From the NCBI RefSeq assembly GCF_946479715.1, contig NZ_CAMLHF010000133.1:1-15543 (forward strand): DNA of 15,543 bases, read 5' to 3'. Below the pieces are notes generated by a model that saw nothing but the letters and a program-made list of their open reading frames with translations, made no database searches and was not told the origin of the DNA. The position numbers and the translations under genes are program-made. This document shows, in pieces, positions 6,061 through 13,575 of this stretch (the first letter of the stretch is position 1; each line of letters opens with the position of its first letter). The stretch comes from an uncultured Pedobacter sp. (GTDB lineage: Bacteria; Bacteroidota; Bacteroidia; Sphingobacteriales; Sphingobacteriaceae).

Positions 6061-7398
6061 ATGCAAAACACCGTTTTAATAATAGACGACGAGAAAAAGA
6101 TCTGTAGCCTGCTAGCGCGCATCATTGAACTGGAAGGCTTTAAGGTTTTTCAGGCAAATACAGGCAAAGAGGGGCTGAAAATTCTGGCTGCTCAAGATGT
6201 ATATGTAGTAATTAGTGATGTAAAACTTCCTGATATTAATGGAGTTGAACTGGTAAAAGAGATCAAGAAAATAAAACCTTATACCGAGGTGATCAATCTG
6301 ACTGCTTTTGGAACAATACAAGATGGTGTAATGGCGATGCGCAATGGTGCTTTTGATTACATCACGAAAGGGGATGATAATGATAAAATCATCCCCCTTG
6401 TTTATAAAGCATTAGATAAAGCTAAACTCCAGTTTAGGATTAGTGAACTGGAAAATAAAGTAGCCAGAAAGTATGATTTTACTGGCATATTAGGGCAGTC
6501 TAAGGCTATTAAGGAAGCAATAGCACTATCGGAAAAGGTTGCCGGTACAGATACAACTGTTCTTTTGCTTGGAGAAACAGGCACAGGAAAAGAAGTGTTT
6601 GCACAAGCAATACATTATGAAAGTTTAAGGAAAATGAAGCCATTCGTTGCCGTAAACTGTAGCGGATTTAATCATGAACTTTTAGAAAGTGAATTGTTTG
6701 GTCATAAAGAAGGTGCGTTTACTGGAGCTGTAAGAGATAAAAAAGGTTTGCTGGAAGAAGCTAATGAAGGGACTTTGTTTCTGGATGAAATTGGTGAGAT
6801 GAACCTGGATTTGCAAGCAAAATTACTTCGTGTATTGGAAAATCAGACCTTTATAAAGGTAGGAGATACCCAAACCAGTAAAGTGAATGTCCGTATTATT
6901 GCTGCAACCAATAGAGATTTAAAAGCAGAAGCAGAAAGTGGGAAGTTCAGATTAGATCTTTATTATCGACTTTCGGTATTTTCCATAGAACTTCCGCCTT
7001 TATCTCAACGGAAATCAGATATTTTACTAATCGCCAAACATTACTTAAAAGAGTTTGCGAATAAAGTAAACAAGCAGGAACTTGTAATGGGGGATGATTT
7101 TGCTGAACTACTCCTTAAGCATAATTGGAAAGGGAATATCAGGGAGCTAAAAAACGTAATTGAGCGTGTGGTTATTCTTGCCGATGGGAACTCAGTTACT
7201 GCGAATCTGTTGCCTTATGAGTTTCACGCTTTGGAACAACAGTCAGGGGAGACAGATCCCATGAAAATGGAACTTGTTGAAAAACAGCATATTATTAAAG
7301 TATTAACTTATACCAAAGGAAACAAGACAGAGACTGCCCGTTTATTGGGTATAGGACTTACTACTTTATATCGAAAAATTGAAGAATATAAAATTTAG
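6061..7398 (+). CDS. Sigma-54-dependent response regulator (NtrC/AtoC type)
   Basis: A 445-aa regulator with three domains: receiver (about 1-120; acidic pocket Asp9/Asp10, phospho-acceptor Asp53, Thr81, Lys103), AAA+ activator (about 141-370; Walker A GETGTGK at 171-177, GAFTGA sigma-54 contact loop at 218-223, Walker B LFLDE at 239-243, arginine-rich sensor region near 297-303), and a Fis-type helix-turn-helix (about 408-442). All elements for phosphorylation-controlled activation of RNA polymerase-sigma54 are intact. ATG at 6061 gives a receiver starting in the usual place; an in-frame TTG at 6034, overlapping the previous stop, would add nine poorly fitting residues. No histidine kinase is in the same operon. 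The K+ sensor KdpD lies 7.5 kb downstream and no kdpE is seen, so a role in controlling the kdp genes is a reasonable inference. Confidence 0.9.
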   Translation: MQNTVLIIDDEKKICSLLARIIELEGFKVFQANTGKEGLKILAAQDVYVVISDVKLPDINGVELVKEIKKIKPYTEVINLTAFGTIQDGVMAMRNGAFDYITKGDDNDKIIPLVYKALDKAKLQFRISELENKVARKYDFTGILGQSKAIKEAIALSEKVAGTDTTVLLLGETGTGKEVFAQAIHYESLRKMKPFVAVNCSGFNHELLESELFGHKEGAFTGAVRDKKGLLEEANEGTLFLDEIGEMNLDLQAKLLRVLENQTFIKVGDTQTSKVNVRIIAATNRDLKAEAESGKFRLDLYYRLSVFSIELPPLSQRKSDILLIAKHYLKEFANKVNKQELVMGDDFAELLLKHNWKGNIRELKNVIERVVILADGNSVTANLLPYEFHALEQQSGETDPMKMELVEKQHIIKVLTYTKGNKTETARLLGIGLTTLYRKIEEYKI

Positions 7399-7444
7399 AA
7401 CGCTCCCCATAACCTAAGCCGCTTCTTCAAAATGAAATTAATCA

Positions 7445-7462
7445 TACCATTTTGATATGGTA
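7445..7462. repeat. Short inverted repeat in the spacer before the M20 gene
   Basis: TACCAT and ATGGTA are separated by six bases (TTTGAT). No T-run follows, so this is more likely an operator-like palindrome than a terminator, or chance. Confidence 0.3.
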
Positions 7463-7526
7463 AATTCTATTCATATAAGGCCCAAAAAATATTTTATTAC
7501 TTATTTAAGCGAATTGGAAGCGTTTT

Positions 7527-7558
7527 ATTGATGATTTATGACTAGGGCATTCCTTTTG
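7527..7558 (+). promoter_or_regulatory. Weak candidate promoter of the M20 gene
   Basis: ATTG (7527-7530) is followed after 20 bases by TCCTTTTG (7551-7558), one base from TAnnTTTG. The start point would fall near 7564, after the upstream ATG at 7538 and before the preferred start at 7598. The sequence from 7546 resembles the leader of the GNAT gene. Confidence 0.3.
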
Positions 7559-7597
7559 AATTGCCGTATTCAACATTTAATCATAAATAACATCAAT

Positions 7598-8704
7598 ATG
7601 AACAAATTATATGACCAGGCTGTTGAACTACTGGAAAAACTAATTAAAATCCCTTCATTTAGTACAGAGGAAAAGCTAACTGCAGATTGTATTGAATCCT
7701 TCTTAAATGACCATGAAGTATTTACTATTCGTAAATACAATAACATCTGGTGTTACAATAAATACTTTGATCCTTCAAAACCCATTATTTTATTGAATTC
7801 CCATCATGATACAGTGCAACCGAATGATCAATACACTAACGATCCTTTTGTACCATTGATTAAAGATGGAAGACTATATGGCTTGGGCAGTAATGATGCA
7901 GGCGGGCCTTTGGTTTCACTCATTTCCGCTTTCCTTTTTTTCTATGAAAGGAAAGACCTTCCTTTCAATTTATGTTTGGCCGCAACTGCAGAAGAAGAGA
8001 ATTCAGGCAGAAAAGGGATTAAATCAATTCTGGATGATTTAATGCCTATTTCATTTGCAATTGTGGGAGAGCCTACGAATATGCAGATGGCAATTGCTGA
8101 AAAAGGCTCTATGGTATTGGACTGCGTTTCAACTGGTAGGCCCGGGCACGCCGCAAGAGAAGAAGGAGATAATGCCATTTATAAAGCATTGAAGGACATT
8201 CATTGGTTTTCAAGCTATGTTTTTCCTATTGAATCTAATCTGCCAAATCCAGTAAAAATGACTGTTACCCAGATCAATGCGGGGATACAGCATAACATTG
8301 TTCCGGGCGAATGCAGCTTTACTGTTGATATCAGATTTGACCATAGCTATACAGAAAAGGAAATACTAAATACAATTAAAAATCATACCTTTTGTGATAC
8401 CACGCTTCGTCCTAACGTACTCACACCATCAGCAATTGATCTTCTGCACCCCCTTGTAAGAACTGGTATTGCCATAGGCAGGAAAACATATATCTCTCCA
8501 ACCAGTTCTGATCAGGGCTGGCTTGAAATGCCATCTGTTAAAATAGGCCCCGGAGATTCTGCCCGCTCTCATTCTGCTGATGAATACATTTATCTTGCAG
8601 AAATAAGTGATGGGATTACAATTTATATCAATCTCTTAGAATCTATATTCCCATATCTTGTTAATGATTCTAGTCTGGATAAGCAATTATACACCTCCGC
8701 ATGA
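7598..8704 (+). CDS. argE: M20 metallo-hydrolase, ArgE-like (N-acetylornithine/N-acetylcitrulline deacetylase type)
   Basis: A 368-aa cytosolic zinc deacylase of the Bacteroidota ArgE type, which removes the acetyl (or acyl) group from an ornithine or citrulline intermediate. Catalytic elements are intact: HHD at 69-71, the bridging Asp100 in GSNDAGG, Glu132/Glu133 in AEEE, metal Glu158 in VGEPT, His184 in the GHAAR motif of the dimerisation domain, and His325 in the C-terminal SHSADEY. The start at 7598 gives the normal N-terminus (MNKLYDQAVELLEKL); the in-frame ATG at 7538 would add 20 residues not expected for the family and lies upstream of the candidate promoter. Residues 164-281 have a diverged copy at the end of the GNAT gene 1.5 kb upstream. 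Other arginine genes are absent from the window, so this may be a paralogue with a substrate outside arginine synthesis. A terminator follows. Confidence 0.85.
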   Translation: MNKLYDQAVELLEKLIKIPSFSTEEKLTADCIESFLNDHEVFTIRKYNNIWCYNKYFDPSKPIILLNSHHDTVQPNDQYTNDPFVPLIKDGRLYGLGSNDAGGPLVSLISAFLFFYERKDLPFNLCLAATAEEENSGRKGIKSILDDLMPISFAIVGEPTNMQMAIAEKGSMVLDCVSTGRPGHAAREEGDNAIYKALKDIHWFSSYVFPIESNLPNPVKMTVTQINAGIQHNIVPGECSFTVDIRFDHSYTEKEILNTIKNHTFCDTTLRPNVLTPSAIDLLHPLVRTGIAIGRKTYISPTSSDQGWLEMPSVKIGPGDSARSHSADEYIYLAEISDGITIYINLLESIFPYLVNDSSLDKQLYTSA

Positions 8705-8758
8705 TGAAAAGTTCATTCTAATTATAAGAGATAGAAGGATGGACTTTTTCATTTTGAT

Positions 8759-8787
8759 AAAAACCCTTTCATTATGGAAGGGTTTTT
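8759..8787 (+). terminator. Intrinsic terminator after the M20 gene
   Basis: AAAAACCCTTTC (8759-8770) pairs with GGAAGGGTTTTT (8776-8787) around a 5-base loop: 12 pairs including one G-U, with the T-run forming the end of the stem. The A-run on the other side could let it work on the opposite strand too. It separates the M20 gene from the kdp operon. Confidence 0.8.
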
Positions 8788-8822
8788 AGGTTTAATAATA
8801 AGGTGTTAAAATATTTTTATGT

Positions 8823-8844
8823 TTTATTTAACTGTAGATCAGTT
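8823..8844 (+). promoter_or_regulatory. Shared 14-base element (copy 2) overlapping a palindrome, upstream of kdp
   Basis: TTTATTTAACTGTA (8823-8836) repeats the element found before the GNAT gene. It runs into the palindrome AACTG-TAGAT-CAGTT (8830-8844), whose right half is missing in the other copy. It ends 23 bases before the candidate -24 box, a position usable by an activator. The palindrome is exact; its function is inferred. Confidence 0.4.
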
Positions 8845-8867
8845 GTTTACTTGTTTTTATTTAAGTG

Positions 8868-8883
8868 TGGTATATGAATTGGC
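8868..8883 (+). promoter_or_regulatory. Partial sigma-54 (-24/-12) promoter candidate for the kdp operon
   Basis: TGGTATATGAATTGGC resembles the TGGCAC-N5-TTGC pattern. The -24 TGG and the -12 TTG are in register, but the final C is shifted by one base (GG-N10-GG-C). It would start transcription about 16 bases before the first kdp reading frame. Part of the same stretch, TAAGTGTG at 8862-8869, is one base from a primary-sigma -7 box, so either reading is possible. Confidence 0.35.
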
Positions 8884-8910
8884 TTATGCTTCTCACAAAA
8901 TAAAAATATC

Positions 8911-8994
8911 ATGCTTACAATCCTGCTTTTTTTAGCCCTGCTGATCCTCTGCTGGGTAGTTTACAAATCAATCGACTGGTTCGAAAAAATCTAA
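8911..8994 (+). CDS. 27-aa membrane peptide preceding kdpF
   Basis: A short frame starts at ATG and stops at TAA four bases before the kdpF start. The product MLTILLFLALLILCWVVYKS continues with IDWFEKI: one hydrophobic helix (about residues 2-18) followed by a short charged tail, the same build as KdpF. The spacing, the A-rich leader (ACAAAATAAAAATATC) and the position as the first frame after the candidate promoter support real translation. I do not recognise it as a named family. It could be a second KdpF-like accessory subunit, a regulatory membrane peptide or a leader peptide. Confidence 0.6.
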   Translation: MLTILLFLALLILCWVVYKSIDWFEKI

Positions 8995-8998
8995 AATT

Positions 8999-9076
8999 AT
9001 GACTGCATTATTTATTATCGCAATCGCCGTATTTATCTATATGATTTACGTGTTGATTAAACCTGAAAAATTTTAA
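8999..9076 (+). CDS. kdpF: KdpF, small subunit of the K+-transporting ATPase
   Basis: A 25-aa single-helix peptide, MTALFIIAIAVFIYMIYVLI followed by KPEKF. The hydrophobic segment and the C-terminal L-I-x-P-E-x-F pattern are typical of KdpF, which in E. coli (29 aa) binds KdpA and stabilises the KdpFABC complex in the inner membrane. It lies four bases after the 27-aa frame and nine bases before the kdpA ATG, the normal place for kdpF. Confidence 0.85.
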   Translation: MTALFIIAIAVFIYMIYVLIKPEKF

Positions 9077-9085
9077 TTGTACATT

Positions 9086-10804
9086 ATGAACACAGAATTA
9101 CTTGGAATTGTTGCGACCTACCTGCTTACACTGGTCATCGCTATTCCGCTAGGCAAGTACCTGGCAAAGGTATTTGCCGGAGAAAAAGTTTGGACAGACT
9201 TTTTAAAACCTATTGAATCCGCAATCTATAAGCTTTCTGGTATTAACCCCAAAGAAGAGATGAATTGGAAGCAGCACATGAAAGCGCTGTTAACCATCAA
9301 TCTTGTATGGCTTGTATATGGCTTCTTTGTTCTGATGTATCAGGACAAGCTTCCATTGAATCCTGACGGAAACCCGGGAATGACACCGGATCTTTCCTTT
9401 AATACAATCATCAGTTTCGTAGTAAACTGTAACCTGCAGCACTATTCAGGAGAATCGGGTGTAACTTATCTTACTCAGCATTTTGTACTGATGTTTCTCC
9501 AGTTTGTGAGTGCGGCTACAGGCCTTGCTGCTGCTGTAGTTTTCTTTAAAGCTTTCAGAGATAAAACAAGTACTAAACTTGGTAACTTTTGGGAATTCTT
9601 TGTAAAATCTATTACGAGGTTATTACTCCCATTGTCATTGGTAATGGCAACTATTCTTGCCTTTAACGGTTCTCCAACAAGTTATGAGGCTAAAGATCAG
9701 TTTATTTCTGTTCAAGGAGATACCGTGAATGTTTCAAGAGGCCCTGCAGCTGCTTTTATTGCCATTAAGCACTTAGGTACTAATGGTGGTGGATGGTTTG
9801 GTGCAAACTCTACCCACCCTTTAGAAAACCCGAATTACATTACCAATACGGTTGAATTGGTTGCACAGGTAATTATTCCTATTGCAATGGTGATCGCATT
9901 TGGTATTTTCATCAGACGTAGAAGACTTGCGTGGATGATCTTTGGGGTCATGACGATTGGTATGCTGCTGCTTTTGATCCCAACAGTTAGCTCTGAACTT
10001 GGAGGAAATCCTGCCATTGCAAAAATGGGCATTTCGCAAACCACTGGGGCCATGGAGGGTAAGGAAGTTCGTTTTGGTCCGGCCATAACCGGCTATTGGA
10101 GCACAGTGACTACCATTATCTCTACCGGTTCCGTTAACGGGATGCATGACAGTACCATGCCATTAACAGGTGCATGGCAATTACTGGGCATGATGATTAA
10201 CTCCTTTTATGGAGGTTGTGGTGTAGGTGTGCTGAATTACTTTATCTACCTGATCATTGCTGTATTTATTTCGGGATTGATGGTAGGAAGAACACCGGAG
10301 TTCCTTGGACATAAGGTAGAGGCAAGAGAGGTTAAGATTGCCGCATTAATCACGTTGCTAAGTCCCTTTCTAATATTGGCAGGAACTGCAATAGCCAGTT
10401 ATGTATTTACCAATCATGGTGAAGCTGCATGGGCAGTACAACCTAAGAACTGGTTAAACAATCCAGGCTTTCACGGTTTCTCGGAGATGCTGTACGAAAT
10501 GACCTCATCCAATGCGAATAACGGTTCTGGTTTTGAAGGTCTTGGTGACAATAATGTTTTCTGGAACGTAGCCAGTGGCTTTGTACTATTCCTTGGCCGT
10601 TTCCTACCGATTATAGGCCCTGTTGCCATTGCAGGTTTGCTGGGTTCTAAAAAATATATCCCGGAGTCTGCTGGTACCTTGAAAACAGATACTTTGACTT
10701 TCAGTCTGATGACTTTTGCAGTGATCATTGTACTGAATGCACTTTCTTACTTCCCTGCCCTGGCTTTAGGCCCATTGGCAGAATACTTTACCATGCTTAA
10801 ATAG
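9086..10804 (+). CDS. kdpA: KdpA, potassium-channel-like subunit of the K+ P-type ATPase
   Basis: A 572-aa inner-membrane protein (E. coli KdpA is 557) of the SKT superfamily that binds and conducts K+ for the Kdp pump. The four pore-loop regions are recognisable: NCNLQHYSGES (114-124), GTNGGGWFGANSTHPLENP (231-249), TGSVNGMHDS (347-356) and SSNANNGSGFEG (474-485). About ten hydrophobic segments are present. ATG at 9086 is preferred; an in-frame TTG at 9077, directly after the kdpF stop, would add three residues. kdpB follows six bases after the stop. Selectivity-loop glycines are intact, so a functional pump is expected. Confidence 0.97.
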   Translation: MNTELLGIVATYLLTLVIAIPLGKYLAKVFAGEKVWTDFLKPIESAIYKLSGINPKEEMNWKQHMKALLTINLVWLVYGFFVLMYQDKLPLNPDGNPGMTPDLSFNTIISFVVNCNLQHYSGESGVTYLTQHFVLMFLQFVSAATGLAAAVVFFKAFRDKTSTKLGNFWEFFVKSITRLLLPLSLVMATILAFNGSPTSYEAKDQFISVQGDTVNVSRGPAAAFIAIKHLGTNGGGWFGANSTHPLENPNYITNTVELVAQVIIPIAMVIAFGIFIRRRRLAWMIFGVMTIGMLLLLIPTVSSELGGNPAIAKMGISQTTGAMEGKEVRFGPAITGYWSTVTTIISTGSVNGMHDSTMPLTGAWQLLGMMINSFYGGCGVGVLNYFIYLIIAVFISGLMVGRTPEFLGHKVEAREVKIAALITLLSPFLILAGTAIASYVFTNHGEAAWAVQPKNWLNNPGFHGFSEMLYEMTSSNANNGSGFEGLGDNNVFWNVASGFVLFLGRFLPIIGPVAIAGLLGSKKYIPESAGTLKTDTLTFSLMTFAVIIVLNALSYFPALALGPLAEYFTMLK

Positions 10805-10810
10805 ATTATA

Positions 10811-12841
10811 ATGAAACACTCATCTAATAAATTATTTGAACCTGCATTAGTGCAAACTGCACTGAAACAGTCCTTCATCAAACTTGACCCCAGAGTAATG
10901 GTTCGCAATCCGGTCATGTTTACCGTAGAGATCGGTACCATAATCATGGCTTACGTAACTATATACTCCATGAGTAACAAAGGCCAGGGATCACCACTAT
11001 ACAATTTTTTTATCTTTTTAATTTTGCTGCTTACTGTTCTTTTTGCAAATTTTGCTGAAGCCATTGCCGAAGCCAGAGGAAAAGCACAAGCGGATAGTTT
11101 AAGGAAAACGCGTGAAGAAACACCAGCTAAGGTGGTTCTGGCAAATGGAAAGATCGAGATCCGTTCTTCAAACCAATTAAAAAAAGGAGATGTATTTTTC
11201 TGTGAGTCCGGAGATACCATTCCAACCGATGGAGAGATTATTGAAGGTATTGCTACCATTGATGAATCTGCTATTACCGGTGAGTCGGCTCCGGTAATCC
11301 GTGAATCGGGAGGTGATAAATCCTCTGTTACCGGGGGCACAAAGGTGCTTTCAGACCATATCAAAGTTCAGGTAAATACCCAGCCAGGCGAAAGTTTTCT
11401 GGATAAAATGATTGCCCTTGTTGAAGGTGCATCAAGACAAAAAACACCGAATGAGATTGCATTGACCATATTGCTTGCCAGTTTTACCCTGGTGTTCATT
11501 ATTGTTTGTGTTACCTTAAAGCCATTTGCTGATTATGCAAATACCCCAATTACTATTGCTGCATTGATCTCATTGTTTGTTTGTTTGATTCCGACCACTA
11601 TCGGTGGACTGCTGTCTGCAATTGGTATTGCCGGGATGGATAGGGCATTGCGTGCCAACGTAATTACCAAATCAGGTAAAGCTGTGGAAACAGCAGGTGA
11701 TATTGACGTGTTATTGCTGGACAAAACAGGTACTATTACTATTGGTAACCGTAAGGCAACTAATTTCTACCCTACTTCGGGGATGGATAAGAAGCAATTC
11801 GTTGATGCCTGTATGTTAAGTTCCCTTGCTGATGAAACCCCTGAAGGTAAATCCATCATAGAGCTTGCAGTATTACAAGACCATAAATTACTGACTGCAC
11901 CTGAAGGGTCTAAGTTCATCAAATTTACTGCTGAAACCAGGTCAAGTGGTTTGGACACTCCGGATGGAAAAAGAATCCGCAAAGGCGCATTTGATTCTAT
12001 CCGTAACATTGTTTTAAAAGCTGGAAATCCATTTCCAATAGACATTGAAGAGCAGGTGAAAATTATTGCCAATAATGGGGGAACCCCGCTTGTTGTTTCT
12101 GAAAATGAAAAAGCACTTGGAGTAATTGAATTACAGGATATCATTAAGCCTGGTATTAGTGAGCGTTTTGAGCGCCTGCGCAAAATGGGTGTAAAAACAG
12201 TAATGGTTACCGGAGACAATCCGCTTACCGCAAAATTCATAGCAGAGAAAGCTGGTGTAGATGATTTTATTGCTGAGGCTAAACCTGAAGATAAAATGAA
12301 TTATATCAAAGAAGAACAAGCTTTAGGTAAACTTGTAGCCATGATGGGTGACGGTACCAATGATGCCCCTGCACTTGCACAAGCAGATGTTGGTGTGGCT
12401 ATGAATAGTGGTACGCAGGCAGCTAAAGAAGCAGGTAACATGGTGGATCTGGATAATGATCCAACAAAGCTGATAGAGATTGTGGAAATCGGTAAACAAT
12501 TGCTTATCACCCGCGGAACACTTACTACCTTCTCTATTGCAAATGACGTAGCGAAGTACTTTGCGATTGTACCTGCATTGTTTATTGCTTCGATTCCTGC
12601 ATTACAGAGTTTAAATATTATGGGGCTGCATAGCCCGGAGAGTGCGATTTTATCAGCTGTAATTTTCAATGCAATCATTATCCCGATCCTGATCCCACTA
12701 GCCTTAAAAGGTGTTGAATATAAACCAATCGGTGCCAGCGCACTATTGCGTAGAAATCTACTGATCTATGGGCTTGGCGGCGTGATAGCTCCATTCATAG
12801 GTATCAAACTTATTGATATTGTTGTAGGCTTATTTGTTTAA
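10811..12841 (+). CDS. kdpB: KdpB, catalytic ATPase subunit of the K+ pump
   Basis: A 676-aa P-type ATPase (E. coli KdpB is 682) that hydrolyses ATP to drive K+ uptake through KdpA. Phosphorylation motif DKTGT with Asp304, actuator motif TGES (156-159), membrane motif IPTTIGG (260-266), nucleotide-binding [15 protein letters not shown] and hinge motif [16 protein letters not shown] are all intact. The serine of TGES (Ser159) corresponds to the residue whose phosphorylation inhibits the E. coli enzyme at high K+, so that control could operate here. It is tightly packed between kdpA (6 bases) and kdpC (12 bases). Nothing is unusual. Confidence 0.97.
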   Translation: MKHSSNKLFEPALVQTALKQSFIKLDPRVMVRNPVMFTVEIGTIIMAYVTIYSMSNKGQGSPLYNFFIFLILLLTVLFANFAEAIAEARGKAQADSLRKTREETPAKVVLANGKIEIRSSNQLKKGDVFFCESGDTIPTDGEIIEGIATIDESAITGESAPVIRESGGDKSSVTGGTKVLSDHIKVQVNTQPGESFLDKMIALVEGASRQKTPNEIALTILLASFTLVFIIVCVTLKPFADYANTPITIAALISLFVCLIPTTIGGLLSAIGIAGMDRALRANVITKSGKAVETAGDIDVLLLDKTGTITIGNRKATNFYPTSGMDKKQFVDACMLSSLADETPEGKSIIELAVLQDHKLLTAPEGSKFIKFTAETRSSGLDTPDGKRIRKGAFDSIRNIVLKAGNPFPIDIEEQVKIIANNGGTPLVVSENEKALGVIELQDIIKPGISERFERLRKMGVKTVMVTGDNPLTAKFIAEKAGVDDFIAEAKPEDKMNYIKEEQALGKLVAMMGDGTNDAPALAQADVGVAMNSGTQAAKEAGNMVDLDNDPTKLIEIVEIGKQLLITRGTLTTFSIANDVAKYFAIVPALFIASIPALQSLNIMGLHSPESAILSAVIFNAIIIPILIPLALKGVEYKPIGASALLRRNLLIYGLGGVIAPFIGIKLIDIVVGLFV

Positions 12842-12853
12842 AAAATAGAAATC

Positions 12854-13420
12854 ATGAAAAAATATATCATACAATCCTTACGCTTAACACTAGTACTTAT
12901 GGTATTACTGTGCGTTATTTATCCATTGATTGTTGCTTTTGCCGGTGGCTTCTCAAAAGGAAATGGTGGAGGCGAAAAGATCACCAAAAATGGTAAAGTT
13001 GTTGGTTATGCCGCAATTGGCCAATCGTTTACCAAACCAGAGTATTTCTGGGGAAGACCTTCAGCGGTTGGTTATAATGCTGCAGGCTCTGCCGGCTCCA
13101 ATAAAGGGCCTTCAAATCCTGATTACCTAAAAGAGGTTTCGAGCAGAATTGACACTTTGCTAAAATACAACCCATCTTTGAAAAAGGCTGATATTCCAGC
13201 CGATATGGTCACTGCTTCAGGTAGTGGTTTAGATCCAAACATTTCTGAACAGGGTGCCATTATCCAGATCAAAAGAATTGCGGCTTATCGTAAAATAGAT
13301 GAAAAGACAGTAGCTGAACTAGTAGTTAAAAATACTCAGGGGCCATTGTTAGGACTATTTGGTCCTTCATCCGTAAATGTACTTAAGCTTAACCTTGCCC
13401 TGGATGAGCTAAAAAAATAG
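12854..13420 (+). CDS. kdpC: KdpC, periplasmic-facing subunit of the K+ pump
   Basis: A 188-aa protein (E. coli KdpC is 190) with one N-terminal membrane helix (about residues 8-32) and a soluble domain that supports K+ binding by KdpA. Family motifs are present: AIGQSF, YFWGRPSA, AGSNKGPSNPDY, ASGSGLDPNIS and the C-terminal LNLALDEL. It starts 12 bases after kdpB and completes the kdpFABC set. A hairpin-rich spacer follows before the porin gene. Confidence 0.95.
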   Translation: MKKYIIQSLRLTLVLMVLLCVIYPLIVAFAGGFSKGNGGGEKITKNGKVVGYAAIGQSFTKPEYFWGRPSAVGYNAAGSAGSNKGPSNPDYLKEVSSRIDTLLKYNPSLKKADIPADMVTASGSGLDPNISEQGAIIQIKRIAAYRKIDEKTVAELVVKNTQGPLLGLFGPSSVNVLKLNLALDELKK

Positions 13421-13440
13421 AAGTGCTCGGATTGTTTAAG

Positions 13441-13529
13441 CCTATCGTCATCTGGACGATAGGATAGATCTCTTGATCACGAAGCAAATTGGCATAATCA
13501 AGAGACTCCTCGATTCCTCGGGATGACGA
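13441..13529. repeat. Composite inverted repeat between kdpC and porin (REP/MITE-like or attenuator)
   Basis: Three exact inverted pairs overlap: CCTATCGTC/GACGATAGG (13441-13449/13455-13463, 5-base loop), TCGTCATC/GATGACGA (13445-13452/13522-13529), and TCTCTTGAT/ATCAAGAGA (13469-13477/13497-13505). The outer pair and the small first hairpin share bases and cannot form together. The GTCAT...ATGAC ends and the nested structure resemble short interspersed palindromic elements common in Bacteroidota chromosomes. No T-run follows, so a simple terminator is unlikely; partial termination or RNA processing to separate pump and porin expression is possible. Confidence 0.7.
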
Positions 13530-13575
13530 CCGCATAACAGACAACAACAACAATTAAAAAACAATCAATAAATAA

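Noticed and set aside
7538..7597. Upstream ATG for the M20 gene
   Set aside because: The extra 20 residues have no family counterpart, overlap a candidate promoter and contain an inverted repeat (7556-7573).
11767..12240. Long open frame on the - strand inside kdpB (and similar ones in kdpA and kdpB)
   Set aside because: These lie opposite strongly conserved kdp coding sequence and encode no recognisable domain; they are shadows of codon bias.
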